A stretch of 64,000 nt of DNA from Psychromonas sp. CNPT3 (GTDB lineage: Bacteria; Pseudomonadota; Gammaproteobacteria; Enterobacterales; Psychromonadaceae): the NCBI RefSeq assembly GCF_000153405.2, contig NC_020802.1:267883-331882 (forward strand), read 5' to 3'. This document shows, one piece after another, positions 8,787 to 18,634 of this stretch. Below the pieces are notes generated by a model. The model worked only from the letters and a program-made list of their open reading frames with translations. It was not told the origin of the DNA and made no database searches. Numbering within the stretch: the stretch's first letter is position 1; every line of letters starts with the position of its first letter. Both the position numbers and the translations under genes were made by a program.

Positions 8787-9797
8787 ATGCAATCTCAATT
8801 TGAATCTATTATCTGTGTAAAACGTACCGATGAAACGTCGGATGCCAGCACCTTTGAATTTAAAAAACTCGATAATAGTGTCTTTTATTATAAAGCCGGA
8901 CAATTTATTACTTTTGCTGTAGATGTCGCCGGTGAGTTGGAATATCGTGCATACTCGCTTGCATCAACACCCTCAAAACCTGAATCAATCTCGATCACCA
9001 TCAAACGAGTAGCGGGTGGTAAAGTATCTAATTATTTACTTGATAATTTACAAGCGGGTATAGGCTTACCGGCTATGGCGCCGGCGGGAGAGTTTACGCT
9101 TGAAGATAATCTGTTAACAAACGAGATTGTACTGTTTAGTGCTGGTAGTGGTATTACGCCTTGTATATCGATTGCGCGCTATCTTTTAGACACAGAACAA
9201 GCGGTAAATATTCACTTTATTTACAGTGCATGTAGTGATAAAGATATTATTATGGAAAAACAGTTAATGTCACTGCATCAGCGCTATGATAATTTTCGTG
9301 TTTCGTTTATTTTAGAGGAAACAGATCATGAGGGTAGAATAAAAGGACGTTTAAACGAAACTAACTTTGTACAGCTGGTTCCTGATCTTAAAGGGAAAAC
9401 AATCTTCACGTGTGGACCAACTGCGTATATGGATGTTCTGAAATCATTGTTGATAGAGCATGACTTCGATATGCAATTTTTTCACAAAGAAAGTTTTGTT
9501 GCGCTAAAAAACACAGTAGAAGAGCATAACGAGACAGAGACATTTCAGATTTTCGCACCACAATATGGGAAAAGTTTGACCATAAAAAATAATCAAACAT
9601 TACTCGAAGCATTAGAAATGGCGGGTGTGCCGATAATTGGAGCTTGTCGCTCTGGTGTTTGCGGCGCGTGTAAATGTAAAGTGGTTGGCGATGTTAAAAG
9701 CAGTAGTGAGGCGATGCTTAGTGCGGAGCAAATCAAACAAGGTTATGTTCTGAGTTGCAGTAGTCGAGCTTATTCTGATTTAGTGGTTGAGCTTTAA
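8787..9797 (+). CDS. hcr: NADH oxidoreductase for Hcp
   Basis: A 336-residue electron transfer protein. The N-terminal FAD domain has RAYSLAS (residues 54-60) of the ferredoxin-NADP reductase fold. The central NAD-binding domain has LFSAGSGITP and FTCGPTAYM. The C-terminal plant-type [2Fe-2S] domain has ligands Cys287, Cys292, Cys295 (ACRSGVCGAC) and Cys324 (YVLSCSS). This is the Hcr layout; Hcr passes electrons from NADH to Hcp. The start has AGAAGGA 7-8 nt upstream. It forms an operon with hcp. Confidence 0.93.
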   Translation: MQSQFESIICVKRTDETSDASTFEFKKLDNSVFYYKAGQFITFAVDVAGELEYRAYSLASTPSKPESISITIKRVAGGKVSNYLLDNLQAGIGLPAMAPAGEFTLEDNLLTNEIVLFSAGSGITPCISIARYLLDTEQAVNIHFIYSACSDKDIIMEKQLMSLHQRYDNFRVSFILEETDHEGRIKGRLNETNFVQLVPDLKGKTIFTCGPTAYMDVLKSLLIEHDFDMQFFHKESFVALKNTVEEHNETETFQIFAPQYGKSLTIKNNQTLLEALEMAGVPIIGACRSGVCGACKCKVVGDVKSSSEAMLSAEQIKQGYVLSCSSRAYSDLVVEL

Positions 9798-9959
9798 ATT
9801 TTATGCTAAAAAATCTTAATTTTGTATTTTATGGTATTAGGATGAAATACACTTTTTATTGTGCCATATCCTTAAAAAGATAATGGCATTTTTATTTATT
9901 ATCTTATAGTTTATAAAACAGTGTAAAATATCATTGTGATGTAATGCGTTAGGATAAAT

Positions 9960-12032
9960 ATGAAACTAGAAAAAATTCCATTAAGTGCTCTTCATGGTGT
10001 TGGCATAAAGATGTTAGAAAAATTAGCCAAAATAAACATGCATAATGTTGTTGATCTTCTTTTTCATTTACCATTACATTACCAAGATCGTGCGTGTGTA
10101 TATCCCATTTCACAATTACAAGATGGCATGCAAGTGAGTATTGCTGGGCGTATTGTCAGTTGCCAAGTACAAAAGGGAAAACGACGCATTTTAAAATGTA
10201 AAATTCGTGATGAGAGTGGTATTGCTTGTCTTAATTTTTTTCATTTTAATGTGGCTCAACAAAATGCGTTTACAGAAGGTCGGCTGATACAATGTTTTGG
10301 TGAGTTTAAGCGAGGCTATCAAGGTGTTGAAGTCACTCATCCTGAGTATCATTTTATCGACCAACGTCAGGAAAACACACAAGGTGGTCACTTAACGCCT
10401 GTATACCCTAGTACCGACGGCTTAAAGCAAAATAATTTACGTAAATTAGTATTACAATCGTTACAACTTTTACAGCAAAATGGCATAGAAGAAGTGTTAC
10501 CAACGCATTTGCTGAGCCATCCTTTAAGCCTACAAGATGCGCTACTTTATTTGCATCAACCACCTACCGATGCCTGCATTGAACAACTTGAAGCGCGCAG
10601 TCATCCTGCCCAACAACGTTTAATTTTAGAAGAATTATTAGCACAACAAGTCAATATGTTAATGATGCGTAGCGCGGTGCAAAAAAATAAAAGCATGGAC
10701 ATTGCTAAAAGCACAATACTTGCGCCAAAATTACTGCACGCGTTGCCATTCACTGCAACGCAGGCCCAGCTACGAGTTGGCATTGAAATAGCCGATGATT
10801 TACAAAAAAACATTCCGATGATGCGCCTCGTACAAGGCGATGTGGGCTCTGGGAAAACCTTAGTTGCAGCACTCGCTGCATTAAGTGTGATAGAAGCGGG
10901 TTATCAAGTGGCATTAATGGCACCCACCGAGTTATTGGCTGAGCAACATCGTTTGACCTTTCAAAACTGGTTTGCGCCACTTGGAGTTCGCGTTGGCATG
11001 TTATCAGGGAAAATGAAAGTCAAAGAGAAGCGCTCACAAACGCTAGATATACAATTGGGTCTCGCGCAAATGGTGATTGGTACGCATGCACTCTTCTCAG
11101 ATAACGTCGTATTTAAAAACTTACAATTGATCATTGTTGATGAGCAACATCGCTTTGGTGTACATCAGCGGCTGGCCTTACTCAGTAAAGGGCAATCAGG
11201 TGACGTTGCGCCACATCAATTGACCATGACAGCGACACCTATCCCCCGTACTTTGGCGATGACAGCTTATGCAGACTTGAAAATTTCGGTAATTGATGAG
11301 CTACCCGCGGGGCGCATGCCGGTGCAAACTACGGTGTTACCTGAAATGCGTCGAGGCGATATTATCAAGCGTGTTTATCAAGCCTGTAAAAATCAAGGTC
11401 GCCAAGCTTATTGGGTGTGCACGTTAATTTGTGAGTCGGAAGTGTTGCAATGCCAAGCGGCCGAAGATATTGCGAATAATTTACAACTTTCATTAGTTGA
11501 TTTACGCATTGGTTTAGTACATGGGCGAATGAGCGCGTTAGAAAAACAGTATGTTATGGATGCCTTTAAAAGTGGTGAATTAGATTTACTGGTGGCAACA
11601 ACCGTGATTGAAGTCGGAGTTGATGTTCCTAACGCGAGTTTAATGATCATTGAAAATGCGGAGCGTTTAGGTCTTGCGCAATTACATCAATTACGCGGCC
11701 GTGTGGGTCGAGGCACTGTTGCGAGTCATTGCGTTTTACTTTATAAAGATCCGTTATCGAATGTTGCCAAAAAACGCTTACAAATATTACGACGCAGTAA
11801 TGATGGCTTTTATATTGCAGAGCAAGATCTTTTAATTCGAGGCCCAGGTGAAGTTTTAGGTACCAAGCAAACAGGTGTAGCAAGTTTTAAAATTGCTGAT
11901 TTACTGCGTGACCAAAGCTTGCTGCCGGACGTGCAACGTTTAGCGGGGCTATTACTGACTCAACATCCACAATATATCACGCCGTTAACGACGCGTTGGC
12001 TCGGTGATAAGCAAGATTACGGACAAGTATAG
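9960..12032 (+). CDS. recG: ATP-dependent DNA helicase RecG
   Basis: A 690-residue superfamily 2 helicase, the usual RecG length. It remodels stalled forks and branch-migrates Holliday junctions. The N-terminal wedge/OB region (residues 1 to ~150, with HLPLHYQDR) is followed by helicase motif I GDVGSGKT (293-300), motif II DEQH near 394, motif III TMTATPIPRTL, and motif VI in QLRGRVGRG. The C-terminal TRG segment with FKIADLLRDQ is present. In many gammaproteobacteria recG is beside spoT/trmH; here it stands alone between hcr and putP. The start follows an AGGAT site. Confidence 0.96.
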   Translation: MKLEKIPLSALHGVGIKMLEKLAKINMHNVVDLLFHLPLHYQDRACVYPISQLQDGMQVSIAGRIVSCQVQKGKRRILKCKIRDESGIACLNFFHFNVAQQNAFTEGRLIQCFGEFKRGYQGVEVTHPEYHFIDQRQENTQGGHLTPVYPSTDGLKQNNLRKLVLQSLQLLQQNGIEEVLPTHLLSHPLSLQDALLYLHQPPTDACIEQLEARSHPAQQRLILEELLAQQVNMLMMRSAVQKNKSMDIAKSTILAPKLLHALPFTATQAQLRVGIEIADDLQKNIPMMRLVQGDVGSGKTLVAALAALSVIEAGYQVALMAPTELLAEQHRLTFQNWFAPLGVRVGMLSGKMKVKEKRSQTLDIQLGLAQMVIGTHALFSDNVVFKNLQLIIVDEQHRFGVHQRLALLSKGQSGDVAPHQLTMTATPIPRTLAMTAYADLKISVIDELPAGRMPVQTTVLPEMRRGDIIKRVYQACKNQGRQAYWVCTLICESEVLQCQAAEDIANNLQLSLVDLRIGLVHGRMSALEKQYVMDAFKSGELDLLVATTVIEVGVDVPNASLMIIENAERLGLAQLHQLRGRVGRGTVASHCVLLYKDPLSNVAKKRLQILRRSNDGFYIAEQDLLIRGPGEVLGTKQTGVASFKIADLLRDQSLLPDVQRLAGLLLTQHPQYITPLTTRWLGDKQDYGQV

Positions 12033-12039
12033 AGAAAAA

Positions 12040-12129
12040 TTTTAGGTGGAAGTTTTATACCTATGTCACCTAAAAATGTTTTATCAGAGAGGAGTAAAAA
12101 TACTTATTAAAAGTGCATCTTTTTACTCC
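12040..12129 (+). terminator. Two tandem hairpins after recG
   Basis: TTTTAGGTG (12040-12048) pairs perfectly with CACCTAAAA (12067-12075), and GGAGTAAAAA (12091-12100) pairs perfectly with TTTTTACTCC (12120-12129). They start 8 nt after the recG stop. Neither has the ideal short loop plus T-run, so termination is plausible but not certain. The remaining ~200 bp up to putP holds no gene and should carry the putP promoter; I could not fix its hexamers. Confidence 0.45.
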
Positions 12130-12328
12130 AAAGGCAATCAAACTTATCTTTGTTTTTGACCTGTCGTTATAAAATATCAAGGTAGATCCCCTCTGTTTGA
12201 ATTTTACACTTCAAAGTTAACTTTTCACCTTGAGTATCAATGACTTTTGTTTTGTTGATATATAGATGAGAGGATAAAAATGTTGAATTTTGTTATGCTC
12301 ATCACCCTTTTAATGATCAGGAACTTTT

Positions 12329-13813
12329 ATGATTGAGAATAATTTCGCGATCACCTCTGTCTTTATAGCTTATCTTTTGGTGATGTTATTTATTGGCTGG
12401 TATGCATATCAACGTACAAAAAATTCGGCAGATTACTTTTTAGGTGGACGGACACTCGGGCCGTGGCCGGCAGCTCTCTCTGCAGGTGCATCTGATATGA
12501 GTGGCTGGTTACTACTGGGGCTACCCGGTTATGCCTATGCTGCGGGGATAGAATCATTATGGTTAGCGGGCGGTTTATTATTGGGAACGTGGGCAAACTG
12601 GTATATTTGCGCCAAACGTCTACGTACTTTTAGTATTACAACGGATGATGCGTTAACACTCCCTGAATATATCTCACGTCGTTTTCAAGATAACTCTAAA
12701 ATACTACAAACGATGGCAGCCTTCTTTATTCTGATGTTTTTCTTGTTTTATACGAGTTCAGGCTTAGTTGCTGGCGGTAAATTATTTGAAACAGTCTTTG
12801 GCTTAGATTATCACTACGCTGTTGTGATAGGCACGGTTTGTGTGGTGTCTTATACCTTATTTGGTGGTTTTTTAGCTGTGGCATGGACAGATCTGGTACA
12901 AGGATTATTAATGTCTGCCGCTTTATTAGTGGTACCTTTGGCCGCGATGCAAGGTGATTTTTCACAATTAAGCGTCGATCTTTATCAAATTAACCCCGAA
13001 TTATTAACGCTATGGAATGGTATTGATGGGCAACCCTTATCATGGATTGCCATTGTGTCATTATTAGCATGGGGTTTAGGCTACTTTGGTCAGCCTCATA
13101 TATTGGCTCGATTTAATGCGACGCGCAGTAATAAAGATCTCGTGGCAGCCAGACGTATTGCGGTGATATGGACGGCATTATCCATGTGTGGTGCTGTTTT
13201 AGTGGGGCTCGTTGGCCTTATTTATGTGCAGGGCGAGCTTGTTGATGGTGAAAAAATATTTATGATCTTAGTAAATACTATTTTTCATCCCTTAATGGCC
13301 GGCGTTTTATTAGCGGCTATTTTAGCCGCTATCATGAGTACGGCAGATTCTCAGTTACTGGTTTCTTCCTCTGCATTAGCGGAAGATTTTTATAAACAAC
13401 TTATTCGTCCGCAAGCTTCTTCAGCAGAAATTATGTTGGTGGGGCGTTTAGGTGTTATTTTCTTATCGTTATTAGCACTCTATTTAGCCATGACGCCAGA
13501 AAGTTCGGTATTAGGATTAGTCTCTTATGCGTGGGCGGGTTTTGGTGCCGCATTTGGCCCTGTATTGATCCTAAGCTTGTATTGGAAACGCATGACTCGC
13601 AATGGCGCGTTAGCGGGAATGCTTGTCGGTGGCGTTAGCGTTTTGATTTGGAAGCCGTTAACGGGAGGGATTTTTGATCTTTATGAGATCGTACCCGGTA
13701 TTATTTTTGCAAGTATTGCGATTGTTGTCGCTAGCTTAATGAGCGCAAAACCGAGTCAAAAGGTATTGGATCAGTATGCTACGTATGAAAAGAACTTAAT
13801 TGAGTTTGATTAA
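12329..13813 (+). CDS. putP: Sodium/proline symporter
   Basis: A 494-residue sodium:solute symporter (SSSF/SLC5 family), close to E. coli PutP over its whole length. Recognisable segments are DYFLGGRTLGP, SAGASDMSGWLLLGLPG, GWGLGYFGQPHI and SYAWAGFGAAFGPV. It has about 13 predicted membrane helices with the N-terminus outside. It imports proline with Na+, for use as nutrient or osmoprotectant, which suits a marine cell. No putA lies beside it, so catabolism is encoded elsewhere or the role is osmotic. A start-site AGGA lies 7-8 nt upstream. The gene ends in a terminator shared with glnG. Confidence 0.94.
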   Translation: MIENNFAITSVFIAYLLVMLFIGWYAYQRTKNSADYFLGGRTLGPWPAALSAGASDMSGWLLLGLPGYAYAAGIESLWLAGGLLLGTWANWYICAKRLRTFSITTDDALTLPEYISRRFQDNSKILQTMAAFFILMFFLFYTSSGLVAGGKLFETVFGLDYHYAVVIGTVCVVSYTLFGGFLAVAWTDLVQGLLMSAALLVVPLAAMQGDFSQLSVDLYQINPELLTLWNGIDGQPLSWIAIVSLLAWGLGYFGQPHILARFNATRSNKDLVAARRIAVIWTALSMCGAVLVGLVGLIYVQGELVDGEKIFMILVNTIFHPLMAGVLLAAILAAIMSTADSQLLVSSSALAEDFYKQLIRPQASSAEIMLVGRLGVIFLSLLALYLAMTPESSVLGLVSYAWAGFGAAFGPVLILSLYWKRMTRNGALAGMLVGGVSVLIWKPLTGGIFDLYEIVPGIIFASIAIVVASLMSAKPSQKVLDQYATYEKNLIEFD

Positions 13814-13835
13814 ATTTAATTAAACTCAATTAAAT

Positions 13836-13870
13836 AAAAAAGGAGACAATGTTTATTGTCTCCTTTTTTT
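13836..13870. terminator. Bidirectional terminator between putP and glnG
   Basis: AAAAAAGGAGACAAT (13836-13850) and its exact complement at 13855-13869 form a 15-bp stem with a GTTT loop. T-runs result on both strands, so it can end putP from the left and glnG from the right. It touches the glnG stop codon. Confidence 0.92.
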
Positions 13871-15263
13871 AAAGGTTAAATTCTTTTAATTTACGGGTTA
13901 ACGTATTACGGCCCCAGCCGAGTCTTTTAGCTGCTTCTAATTTTTTACCATGGGTAAAGGATAAGGTAGTTTGTAGCATTAACTTTTCGAGTTGAGGTAA
14001 CGCCTCACTCAGTAAATCTTGCTGCCCATTTTGTAAGGCGGCCAAGGTCCACTGTACTAAGTTTTTTTGCCATTGTGGCGTATCACTTGGCATATCAGCT
14101 GTTTGAGCGCTGATTTCAAGCGGAAGGTCATTAATATGTATCTCTTGACCACTGGCCATCACCGTTAGCCAGCGACACAAATTTTCAAGCTGGCGAACAT
14201 TACCTGGCCACAATAAACCCTGTAAATGTTTTTGACATGCGTTGCTAATTTTTTTCTGTTCAACTTTGAGTTCAAGGGCAATTTGTTGTAAAAAATGTTG
14301 GCTTAATAAAGGGATATCTTCACGGCGCTCATGCAAGGCAGGAAGCTGTAAGCGGATCACGTTTAAACGATGAAAGAGATCTTCTCGGAAATCGCCATTT
14401 TTTACTTTTTCTTCTAAATTATGATGAGTTGCCGCGATAATACGCACATCAACTTGTATCGCTTGCGCGCCCCCAACACGGTAAAATTGTCCATCGGAAA
14501 GCACGCGCAGTAAGCGAGTTTGTACATCAAGTGGCATATCTCCAATTTCATCAAGAAATAAGGTGCCTCCATCGGCTTGTTCAAAGCGTCCTTTTCGACT
14601 ATTTACTGCCCCCGTAAAGGCACCTTTTTCATGTCCAAAAAGTTCAGCTTCGATAAGCTCCCTTGGGATGGCTGCCATATTTAAGGCGATAAATGTTTGC
14701 TGGCTACGTGGGCTATGTTTATGTAATGCGTGTGCAACCAACTCTTTACCGGTACCTGACTGGCCATTTATTAATACATTCATGCTAGATCGCGAAAGGC
14801 GACCAATGACTCTAAATACATCTTGCATCGCCGGCGCTTCGCCAATAATTTCAGGTGTATGTAACGGTATTTCAGGCTGTGCACGCTTTTGTTTTAATTC
14901 CAAACTATGGCTAATAGCCCGCTGGATCATGGTACTCGCTTCATGAATATCAAAAGGTTTGGGTAAATATTCAAAAGCGCCACTTTGGTAAGCGCTAACG
15001 GCGCTGTCTAAGTCACTGTGCGCCGTCATAATGATAATGGGGAGCGATGGAAATTTTTGATGAATACGCTGCATTAATGCAAGACCATCCTGACCGGGCA
15101 TACGGATGTCAGAAATGATGACTTCAGGTTGCTCTATTTGTAATTGCTCCCATAAACGCTCTGCATCGGGAAAACTGGCATAACTTATTTTTTTTGTTTT
15201 TAAGGTGCGCTCTAATACCCAACGAATGGCATGATCGTCATCCACTATCCATGCTGTTGCCAT
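13869..15263 (-). CDS. glnG: Nitrogen regulator NtrC (sigma-54 activator)
   Basis: A 464-residue response regulator. The receiver domain (1-120) has acidic residues Asp8-10, phospho-acceptor Asp52 and Lys102. The AAA+ domain has Walker A GQSGTGKE (167-174; most members have GES) and the sigma-54 contact loop GAFTGA (214-219). The C-terminal Fis-type helix-turn-helix ends in AAKRLGWGRNTLTRKLKEF. Phosphorylated NtrC activates nitrogen-starvation promoters such as the glnA promoter found upstream. It is 11 bp after glnL in the same direction. Confidence 0.96.
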   Translation of the reverse strand: MATAWIVDDDHAIRWVLERTLKTKKISYASFPDAERLWEQLQIEQPEVIISDIRMPGQDGLALMQRIHQKFPSLPIIIMTAHSDLDSAVSAYQSGAFEYLPKPFDIHEASTMIQRAISHSLELKQKRAQPEIPLHTPEIIGEAPAMQDVFRVIGRLSRSSMNVLINGQSGTGKELVAHALHKHSPRSQQTFIALNMAAIPRELIEAELFGHEKGAFTGAVNSRKGRFEQADGGTLFLDEIGDMPLDVQTRLLRVLSDGQFYRVGGAQAIQVDVRIIAATHHNLEEKVKNGDFREDLFHRLNVIRLQLPALHERREDIPLLSQHFLQQIALELKVEQKKISNACQKHLQGLLWPGNVRQLENLCRWLTVMASGQEIHINDLPLEISAQTADMPSDTPQWQKNLVQWTLAALQNGQQDLLSEALPQLEKLMLQTTLSFTHGKKLEAAKRLGWGRNTLTRKLKEFNL

Positions 15264-15274
15264 TATTTCTCTCT

Positions 15275-16345
15275 TTATAAAATGATTGGTAAATAGATCA
15301 AAAACTCAGTTTGTGTACTGCAACTTTGGTATTCAATTCGTCCATGGTGTTGTTTTATTAGCGTTTGTGCGATTGACAACCCCAGCCCTGTACCTTTCTC
15401 TCTGCCCGTCACCATGGGGAAAAAAAGCGTATCTTGTAAGTGCTTACTAATACCTGGGCCATTGTCGGTTATTTTTATTTCAGCCACAAGGCGTTGTGGC
15501 CTCCCATTAATGGTTATCTGGTGCGCACTGCGTGTGCGTATGGTTATTTTTGCATTTTGGGTATTTGCACTACTAAGAGCTTGCACTGCATTTTGCACAA
15601 TATTAAGAAAAGCTTGTTGCAGTTGATCCGATTGCATTTCAAAGTCGGGGATACTGGGATCATAATCCACATGTAAGTGGATGCTATCCGGAAGGTCTAT
15701 TTGTACGAGTTTACGCACCTGCTCTAACGCAACGTGTATATTGTCACGTTTTCTTGTCCCTATGGCGGTAGGGCCGAGTAAACGGTCTACTAACGCACTT
15801 AATCTATCTGCTTGTTGAATAATGATTTGGGTGAATTCTTTCAAATCTTCACTACCTAATTCGGCTTCAAGTAATTGTGCTGCGCCACGTAATCCTCCTA
15901 ATGGATTTTTAATTTCATGCGCTAAAGAGCGCATCAAATCTTGTGCGACTTGTTGTTGGTGTTGCTGGTAATACACTTGTCTCGATTTACGTTGCTGGCT
16001 GATCCCTTGCATTTCAATAAGTACATGGGCTTGCTCATTAAAAAGCAGAGGGCTGACACTTAAATTTAATAAAAGTGGGCGCCCTTCGATAAGTAATGAG
16101 ACTTCACTTTGCGTAAATGCATTATGTGTTTTAAATACTTTTTCAATGTAACGCTTATCAAAATGAAACTGCTCTGCTAATTGCGCCAATGTTTGCGCTT
16201 TGAGACGCTGCGTACTTTGTAAAAGAAGCAGTTCACAGGCGGGGTTAGCATAAATGATCTCCCCGTTATGCGTAATAACCAGAAAAGCGGTTTGTGCTTC
16301 TTCTAAAAGTGCAAAGGGTAGCTGGGTGAGTTGAGTTGTTAGCAT
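15275..16345 (-). CDS. glnL: Nitrogen sensor kinase NtrB
   Basis: A 356-residue soluble histidine kinase. The N-terminal PAS domain (about residues 10-115) is followed by a HisKA box with the phosphorylated histidine in LAHEIKNPLGG (His143). The HATPase domain has ITDNGPGI and GTGLGLSIAQTLI. In known systems NtrB phosphorylates NtrC when nitrogen is scarce and acts as its phosphatase when bound by PII. No membrane segment is predicted, as expected. The gene sits between the DUF4124 gene and glnG with gaps of 10 and 11 bp, so all three are probably cotranscribed. Confidence 0.95.
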   Translation of the reverse strand: MLTTQLTQLPFALLEEAQTAFLVITHNGEIIYANPACELLLLQSTQRLKAQTLAQLAEQFHFDKRYIEKVFKTHNAFTQSEVSLLIEGRPLLLNLSVSPLLFNEQAHVLIEMQGISQQRKSRQVYYQQHQQQVAQDLMRSLAHEIKNPLGGLRGAAQLLEAELGSEDLKEFTQIIIQQADRLSALVDRLLGPTAIGTRKRDNIHVALEQVRKLVQIDLPDSIHLHVDYDPSIPDFEMQSDQLQQAFLNIVQNAVQALSSANTQNAKITIRTRSAHQITINGRPQRLVAEIKITDNGPGISKHLQDTLFFPMVTGREKGTGLGLSIAQTLIKQHHGRIEYQSCSTQTEFLIYLPIIL

Positions 16346-16355
16346 TTTTTATCTT

Positions 16356-16898
16356 TTATCTTTTAACATTGGCGCGTAAAAGGTGCATTCTAATAACGGG
16401 GCTTTTATGGAGAATTTGTTTATCTTTATCGATTAAATAAACCTGCAATAGATGCGTGCCACGGCCAACGCTTTGTTGTGTGATTGTCGTTGTGTGCTGC
16501 GCTTTACCGACTTTGACGCCATCTATATATAATTGTAACTTTTGAGTACTGAGCATATTAGGTGAAATTTTGACTTGTACCTTTAGTTCCCCATTATTAC
16601 TGCGCAGTGCCATATCATTGCGTGGATAATTGATATTGGCTTGATAAGCGATAATTTTTGTTTTTTGTTTTTCAAAGGATTTTTTTTCAATGATATGTTG
16701 CGATGTGTTCACTTCACTTTTGTTAGGCACAGCAAAAACATTATTGATTTTAATCTCGATAGGTTTATTGTTTTCATTGGCTTTATCGGAAAAATGCACA
16801 TTACCTTGGGCATCTATAGTTTTATAAATGGTGGTATCGGAGGCGTAAACACTGGCACTGAAAAGGCCGAAGAAAAAGAGGTAAATGAATAAAGGCAT
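16356..16898 (-). CDS. DUF4124 secreted protein
   Basis: A 180-residue protein with a signal peptide (hydrophobic core from residue 3, likely cleavage after VYA near residue 19). A DUF4124 segment follows (TIYKTIDAQGNVHFSDKA), then a lysine-rich linker and a beta-rich C-terminus (LQLYIDGVKVG, GRGTHLLQVYLID) that resembles small Ig-like modules. Function is unknown; the protein is predicted to be periplasmic. Genes of this family often precede ntrBC in marine gammaproteobacteria, and the 10-bp gap to glnL suggests cotranscription. Whether it takes part in nitrogen control is not known. Confidence 0.85.
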   Translation of the reverse strand: MPLFIYLFFFGLFSASVYASDTTIYKTIDAQGNVHFSDKANENNKPIEIKINNVFAVPNKSEVNTSQHIIEKKSFEKQKTKIIAYQANINYPRNDMALRSNNGELKVQVKISPNMLSTQKLQLYIDGVKVGKAQHTTTITQQSVGRGTHLLQVYLIDKDKQILHKSPVIRMHLLRANVKR

Positions 16899-17014
16899 GA
16901 GTATATTCCTTATACAAAATAAAGTATTCGATGTTTGTGTTTAATTTTTTTGCATGAGACTCGATATTTGCTTATCTCGTTTGCATGTAAAACTAAGCAT
17001 ACCTTTTAAAATAT

Positions 17015-17042
17015 AAAAAAACCCGCATAAGTGCGGGTTTTT
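17015..17042 (-). terminator. glnA terminator
   Basis: On the minus strand AAAAACCCGCA pairs with TGCGGGTTTTT around a 4-nt loop and is followed by a run of seven T. It lies 28 nt after the glnA stop. It separates glnA from the DUF4124-glnL-glnG unit, so the latter needs read-through or its own promoter in 16899-17014. Confidence 0.92.
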
Positions 17043-17069
17043 ATATTTAATATTGTATGGGAAACGTAA

Positions 17070-18488
17070 TTATACGCTGTAGTACAATTCAAACTCTTTT
17101 GGATGTGTTGCTTGTGAAACGGCTTCACACTCTGCTTTTTTAAGTTTAATAAAAGCATCAATTGAAGAGTTCGAGAACACGTCACCGTGAAGAAGGAACT
17201 CTCTGTCTTTATCAAGGGCTGCTAGCGCCTCTTCAAAAGATACGGCAACTTGTGGAATTGAATCCGCTTCTTCTTGAGGAAGATCATAAAGATCTTTATC
17301 AAGCGCTTCACCCGGATCAATTTTATTCTTAATGCCGTCAAGACCTGCCATTAGCATCACAGAAAAACCTAAATAAGGGTTCATGGTTGGATCTGGGAAA
17401 CGCACTTCGATACGTGATGCTTTCGGTGAAGGCACAACAGGAATGCGAATAGATGCACTACGGTTACCCGCAGAATAAGCAAGCATGACAGGGGCTTCAA
17501 AACCAGGGATAAGGCGTTTGTATGAGTTAGTTGATGCATTAGTATAAGCATTGATAGCTTTAGCATGCTTAATAATACCGCCAATATAATAGAGCGCCAT
17601 TTGTGATAGACCACCATAAAGGTCGCCAGAGAATAAATTCACGCCATCTTTCGCAAGTGATTGGTGACAATGATTACCTGAGCCATTATCGCCCACAAGA
17701 GGTTTAGGCATGAAGGTGGCTGTTTGGCCGTAAGCGTGCGCTACATTGTGTACCACATATTTGTAAATTTGTAATTCATCTGCTTTTTTTACAATGGTAT
17801 TAAAGCGGCAAGCAATTTCATTTTGACCGGCAGTCGCAACTTCATGGTGATGCGCTTCAACGATCAAGCCCATCTCTTCCATGATCAAACACATAGCCGA
17901 GCGAATATTTTGGCCACTATCAACGGGTGAAACTGGGAAATAACCGCCTTTAATACCTGGGCGATGACCTGTATTACCTTCTTCGTAAACAGTGCCAGAG
18001 TTCCAAGACGCTTCTTTAGCATCAATCGCATAAAAAGCACCATTAATACTGTTTGAGTAACGAACGTCATCGAATAGGAAGAATTCAGGCTCAGGGCCAA
18101 ATAAAATAGTATCCGCAAGACCAGTTGAGCGCATGTACGCTTCTGCGCGTTTAGCGACAGAGCGGGGATCGCGATCGTAACCAAGCATAGTTTTTGGCTC
18201 GAGAACATCACACCGCAAGTTTAGCGTTAGCTCATCGGTAAAAGGGTCAATGACCGCAGTACTTGGATCGGGCATTAAAATCATGTCTGAATCTTGAATA
18301 CCTTTCCAGCCTGCAATTGATGACCCATCAAACATTTTACCGTCTTCAAAAAAATCTTCGGTTACTTGGTGAAAGGGTACTGAAACGTGTTGCTCTTTAC
18401 CGTGAGTATCAGTAAAACGTAAGTCAACGAATTTTACGTCTTGCTCTTGAATCAGATCAAGTACGTCTTGTGCAGTTTTTACAGACAT
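17070..18488 (-). CDS. glnA: Glutamine synthetase type I
   Basis: A 472-residue GSI enzyme that makes glutamine from glutamate, ammonia and ATP as a dodecamer. Characteristic segments are [13 protein letters not shown] (the DGSS signature), the ATP-binding region [14 protein letters not shown], and the glutamate loop NRSASIRIP. The adenylylation tyrosine is in KDLYDLP, so control by GlnE is expected. I start at the ATG at 18488, which has GAGG 8 nt upstream and gives the conserved N-terminus [13 protein letters not shown] 14 codons earlier has no such support. A sigma-54 promoter and two NtrC boxes lie upstream. Confidence 0.97.
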   Translation of the reverse strand: MSVKTAQDVLDLIQEQDVKFVDLRFTDTHGKEQHVSVPFHQVTEDFFEDGKMFDGSSIAGWKGIQDSDMILMPDPSTAVIDPFTDELTLNLRCDVLEPKTMLGYDRDPRSVAKRAEAYMRSTGLADTILFGPEPEFFLFDDVRYSNSINGAFYAIDAKEASWNSGTVYEEGNTGHRPGIKGGYFPVSPVDSGQNIRSAMCLIMEEMGLIVEAHHHEVATAGQNEIACRFNTIVKKADELQIYKYVVHNVAHAYGQTATFMPKPLVGDNGSGNHCHQSLAKDGVNLFSGDLYGGLSQMALYYIGGIIKHAKAINAYTNASTNSYKRLIPGFEAPVMLAYSAGNRSASIRIPVVPSPKASRIEVRFPDPTMNPYLGFSVMLMAGLDGIKNKIDPGEALDKDLYDLPQEEADSIPQVAVSFEEALAALDKDREFLLHGDVFSNSSIDAFIKLKKAECEAVSQATHPKEFELYYSV

Positions 18489-18548
18489 TTTTACAACCTC
18501 AATTGATATAAATAATGATGTGTTTAACAATAACTAATAAACAAGTAT

Positions 18549-18564
18549 AGCGAGAACCATGCCA
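18549..18564 (-). promoter_or_regulatory. Sigma-54 promoter of glnA
   Basis: Read on the minus strand, TGGCAT-GGTTC-TCGCT matches the -24/-12 consensus TGGCAC-N5-TTGCA, with the invariant GG and GC pairs 12 bp apart. Transcription would start near 18538, giving a leader of about 50 nt. The -12 element has one mismatch (TCGC for TTGC). Support comes from the NtrC boxes placed where glnAp2 enhancers are expected. Confidence 0.82.
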
Positions 18565-18613
18565 ACTTGCAGAGTAGCATTTATAAGGGGCTTGATGATA
18601 TTAAATTGAACTT

Positions 18614-18630
18614 TGCACCATTTAGGTGCT
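18614..18630. promoter_or_regulatory. NtrC binding site, proximal
   Basis: TGCACC-ATTTA-GGTGCT is a near-perfect NtrC dyad (consensus TGCACC-N5-GGTGCA). Its centre is about 84 bp upstream of the predicted glnA start of transcription. Confidence 0.85.
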
Positions 18631-18634
18631 TTTT

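Noticed and set aside
14563-14946. 127-codon + strand frame opposite glnG
   Set aside because: It lies entirely within glnG with no ribosome binding site or family motif.
15764-15771. Exact GGCGGTAG octamer
   Set aside because: It is inside the glnL coding region and so probably chance. It shows that an exact octamer alone is weak evidence for an ops element.
18489-18530. Upstream extension of glnA to a TTG at 18530
   Set aside because: The ATG at 18488 has GAGG in place and gives the conserved N-terminus; the extra 14 residues are not in other glutamine synthetases.
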